Shown piece by piece: positions 5,529 to 6,621 of a stretch of 6,621 nt of DNA; position 1 is the first letter of the stretch; each line of letters starts with the position of its first letter. Both the position numbers and the translations under genes were made by a program. Source of the DNA: Nitrospinota bacterium (GTDB lineage Bacteria; Nitrospinota; Nitrospinia; UBA9942). The notes beneath the pieces were generated by a model that was not told the origin of the DNA, did no database searches, and was given only the letters and a program-made list of their open reading frames with translations. Where the stretch lies: NCBI GenBank assembly GCA_016234205.1, contig JACRGN010000377.1, forward strand, positions 1 through 6,621, written 5' to 3'.

Positions 5529-6621
5529 TCAGTCCTTTGATACTACTTTATCAAGTAAAATCTCTGCTATGGCGTCCTTTGACATTAATGGTATATCATC
5601 AAGATTGCCTTTTCTGTCAATGATAGTAACTTTGTTTTGGTCGCTCCCAAATCCATTCACATTGTTTGCCACAATAAAATCAAGATTTTTTTCCTTTAAT
5701 TTCTCCTTTGCATTTTTTATTATGTTATCCGTCTCAAGTGCAAAACCTACAATAATAGGATTGCGGATTGCGGATTGCGGATTGCGGAGTTTAGAAGTAA
5801 TTTCTGATAATATGTCAGGATTCTTTTTAAATTTGACAGTAATACCTTCAGTGTCCTCCTTCTTTATCTTTCTATCAGAATACTTTTGGGGTGTCCAATC
5901 ACTTACAGCCGCTGTCATGATTATTACATCTGCCTTTTCAACTTCCTTTAATATCTCCCTTCTCATATCAGAAGCACTTTTTATAGATATGAATCTCACA
6001 CCTGACGGCACAGGAAGGCTGGTTGGGCCACTTATCAATATTACATTCGCCCCTCTCCCCCTTGCAGCACTTGCAACTGCATAGCCCATCTTACCTGACG
6101 ATAAATTTGATATGAACCTAACAGGGTCAATCGCTTCGTGTGTAGTACCTGCAGTTACTAAGACAGTCTTGCCTTCTAATCCCATCTTTCTCCCCCCTTT
6201 AGCAAAGGGGGACATGGGGGGATTTGATAACAATTCCTTAGCCCTTGATAAAATAATATCTAACTCAGCAAGTCTCCCCTCTCCTTTATCTCCACAGGCT
6301 AATTCCCCGAATCCCGGTTCAACAAAATTTATATTAAATCCCTTTAATTTTTTTATATTCTCCTGCACTACAGGATTAGCATACATATTATTATTCATTG
6401 CAGGGGCAATAAGGACAGGTGATGTAACCGATAAATAGAATGTTGAAAGAAGGTCGTCTGCAATGCCATTTGCAAACTTTCCGATTATATTAGCCGTAGC
6501 AGGAGCCACAATAAACAAGTCACACATCTTTGCTAAATCAATATGGGGCATAGAAATTGAAGATTGAAGATTGAAGATTGAAGAATCTACAAACATCTCA
6601 GAATAGACACGATTTCCTGAA
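5529..6621 (-). CDS. coaBC: Bifunctional CoaBC: phosphopantothenoylcysteine decarboxylase / phosphopantothenate-cysteine ligase (N-terminus beyond the window)
   Basis: This cytoplasmic fusion enzyme joins cysteine to 4'-phosphopantothenate (CoaB, CTP-dependent) and decarboxylates the product to 4'-phosphopantetheine (CoaC, FMN-dependent) in coenzyme A synthesis. The frame stays open to the right edge through SGNRVYSE, which matches the CoaC family, so the ATG at 6594-6596 is internal and the true start is outside. Numbering from that Met: CoaC shows active-site His 18 in PHIDLAK, the substrate motif PAMNNNM (65-71) and Cys 101 in ELACGDKGEGR. CoaB (about 140-355) shows VTAGTTHEAIDPVRFISN, SSGKMG (166-171), AAVSDW (229-234), KIKK (243-246), NPDIL (259-263) and ANNVNGFGSDQN (310-321). 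All the key motifs I can see are intact. Three short repeats are translated in frame: upstream of His 18, in the CoaC-CoaB linker (about 125-138) and in a CoaB loop (271-280). The 3' end is followed by a palindromic repeat and then PBP1A. Confidence 0.95.
   Translation of the reverse strand, partial: SGNRVYSEMFVDSSIFNLQSSISMPHIDLAKMCDLFIVAPATANIIGKFANGIADDLLSTFYLSVTSPVLIAPAMNNNMYANPVVQENIKKLKGFNINFVEPGFGELACGDKGEGRLAELDIILSRAKELLSNPPMSPFAKGGRKMGLEGKTVLVTAGTTHEAIDPVRFISNLSSGKMGYAVASAARGRGANVILISGPTSLPVPSGVRFISIKSASDMRREILKEVEKADVIIMTAAVSDWTPQKYSDRKIKKEDTEGITVKFKKNPDILSEITSKLRNPQSAIRNPIIVGFALETDNIIKNAKEKLKEKNLDFIVANNVNGFGSDQNKVTIIDRKGNLDDIPLMSKDAIAEILLDKVVSKD
5759..5786. repeat. Heptanucleotide tandem repeat (GATTGCG)x4 inside coaBC
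   Basis: Four perfect GATTGCG units follow one another on the plus strand. On the coding strand they read CGCAATC and encode RNPQSAIRNP, placed between the NPDIL helix and the IVGFALET strand of the CoaB domain. The array lies in what should be a surface loop. A change of one unit would shift the frame of a gene expected to be essential. Confidence 0.9.
6192..6225. repeat. CCCCCTTT/AAAGGGGG palindromic repeat inside coaBC
   Basis: CCCCCTTT (6193-6200) and AAAGGGGG (6204-6211) form a perfect 8-bp hairpin with a 3-base AGC loop. They are followed by CATGGGGGGATTT. On the coding strand this is translated as NPPMSPFAKGG, located exactly between the CoaC and CoaB domains. I recognise NPPxSPFxKGG-type peptides as the product of a dispersed palindromic repeat seen in several unrelated bacterial genomes. 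The G/C runs stand out from the AT-rich surroundings, which supports an inserted element. Confidence 0.8.
6556..6583. repeat. Heptanucleotide tandem repeat (ATTGAAG)x4 inside coaBC
   Basis: Four perfect ATTGAAG units lie in the CoaC part of coaBC. On the coding strand the array gives SSIFNLQSSI, a few residues before the active-site His of PHIDLAK. It shares the GATTG core with the array at 5759-5786 but differs in the other two bases. Confidence 0.9.

Noticed and set aside
5759..5786. CRISPR-like array
   Set aside because: The heptamer units are contiguous with no spacers and are far shorter than CRISPR repeats. The same applies to 1610-1651 and 6556-6583.
5482..6084. Plus-strand open frame of 200 codons antisense to coaBC
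   Set aside because: It begins in the palindromic repeat arm and overlaps the well-supported coaBC gene along its length. It has no family features and is a shadow of the opposite strand.
6112..6438. Plus-strand open frame of 108 codons antisense to coaBC
   Set aside because: It crosses the CCCCCTTT/AAAGGGGG repeat and the conserved CoaC motifs of the opposite strand. It is a shadow frame.
1..6621. A new defence, secretion or biosynthetic system
   Set aside because: All full genes belong to well-known families (response regulator, binding protein, PBP1A, CoaBC). Only the repeat content is unusual.

Overview
The window looks like ordinary chromosomal DNA from an uncultured Gram-negative bacterium. 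It is AT-rich, with heavy use of ATA (Ile) and AGG (Arg) codons. It carries a sigma-54 activator, a periplasmic binding protein with a signal peptide, a class A penicillin-binding protein and CoaBC. The codon habits and the dispersed short repeats remind me of Nitrospirota or deltaproteobacteria-like lineages, but nothing in the sequence fixes the taxon.

Layout from left to right. Positions 1-140 are the right end of an ISL3-family insertion sequence: the last 33 codons of its transposase and a GGGTCTTCGC-type terminal inverted repeat. The IS abuts the last 24 codons of a broken gene whose product looks like a TPR repeat (141-215). Next comes a plus-strand pair, a PilR/NtrC-type response regulator (216-1601) and, 3 bases later, a type 1 periplasmic binding protein (1605-2900). 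Two minus-strand genes then face it: PBP1A (2987-5365) and, upstream of it in the same direction, coaBC (5529 to beyond the right edge). The regulator/binding-protein pair and PBP1A converge at about 2900-2987.

Functionally, PBP1A builds peptidoglycan and coaBC makes 4'-phosphopantetheine for coenzyme A. The binding protein could be an amino-acid-type solute receptor. It could also be an LpoA-like activator of the neighbouring PBP1A, because no transporter permease or ATPase gene is visible. The regulator should drive sigma-54 promoters, but I see no -24/-12 site in the window.

The notable feature is the density of small repeats, many inside genes and translated in frame. Three heptanucleotide tandem arrays occur (AGTTACA-type in a signal peptide, GATTGCG and ATTGAAG in coaBC). 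A CCCCCTTT/AAAGGGGG palindrome lies in the CoaC-CoaB linker. Two related palindromic elements built on ACACAGAT bracket the PBP1A gene. I see no defence system, CRISPR array, RNA gene or novel multi-gene system.
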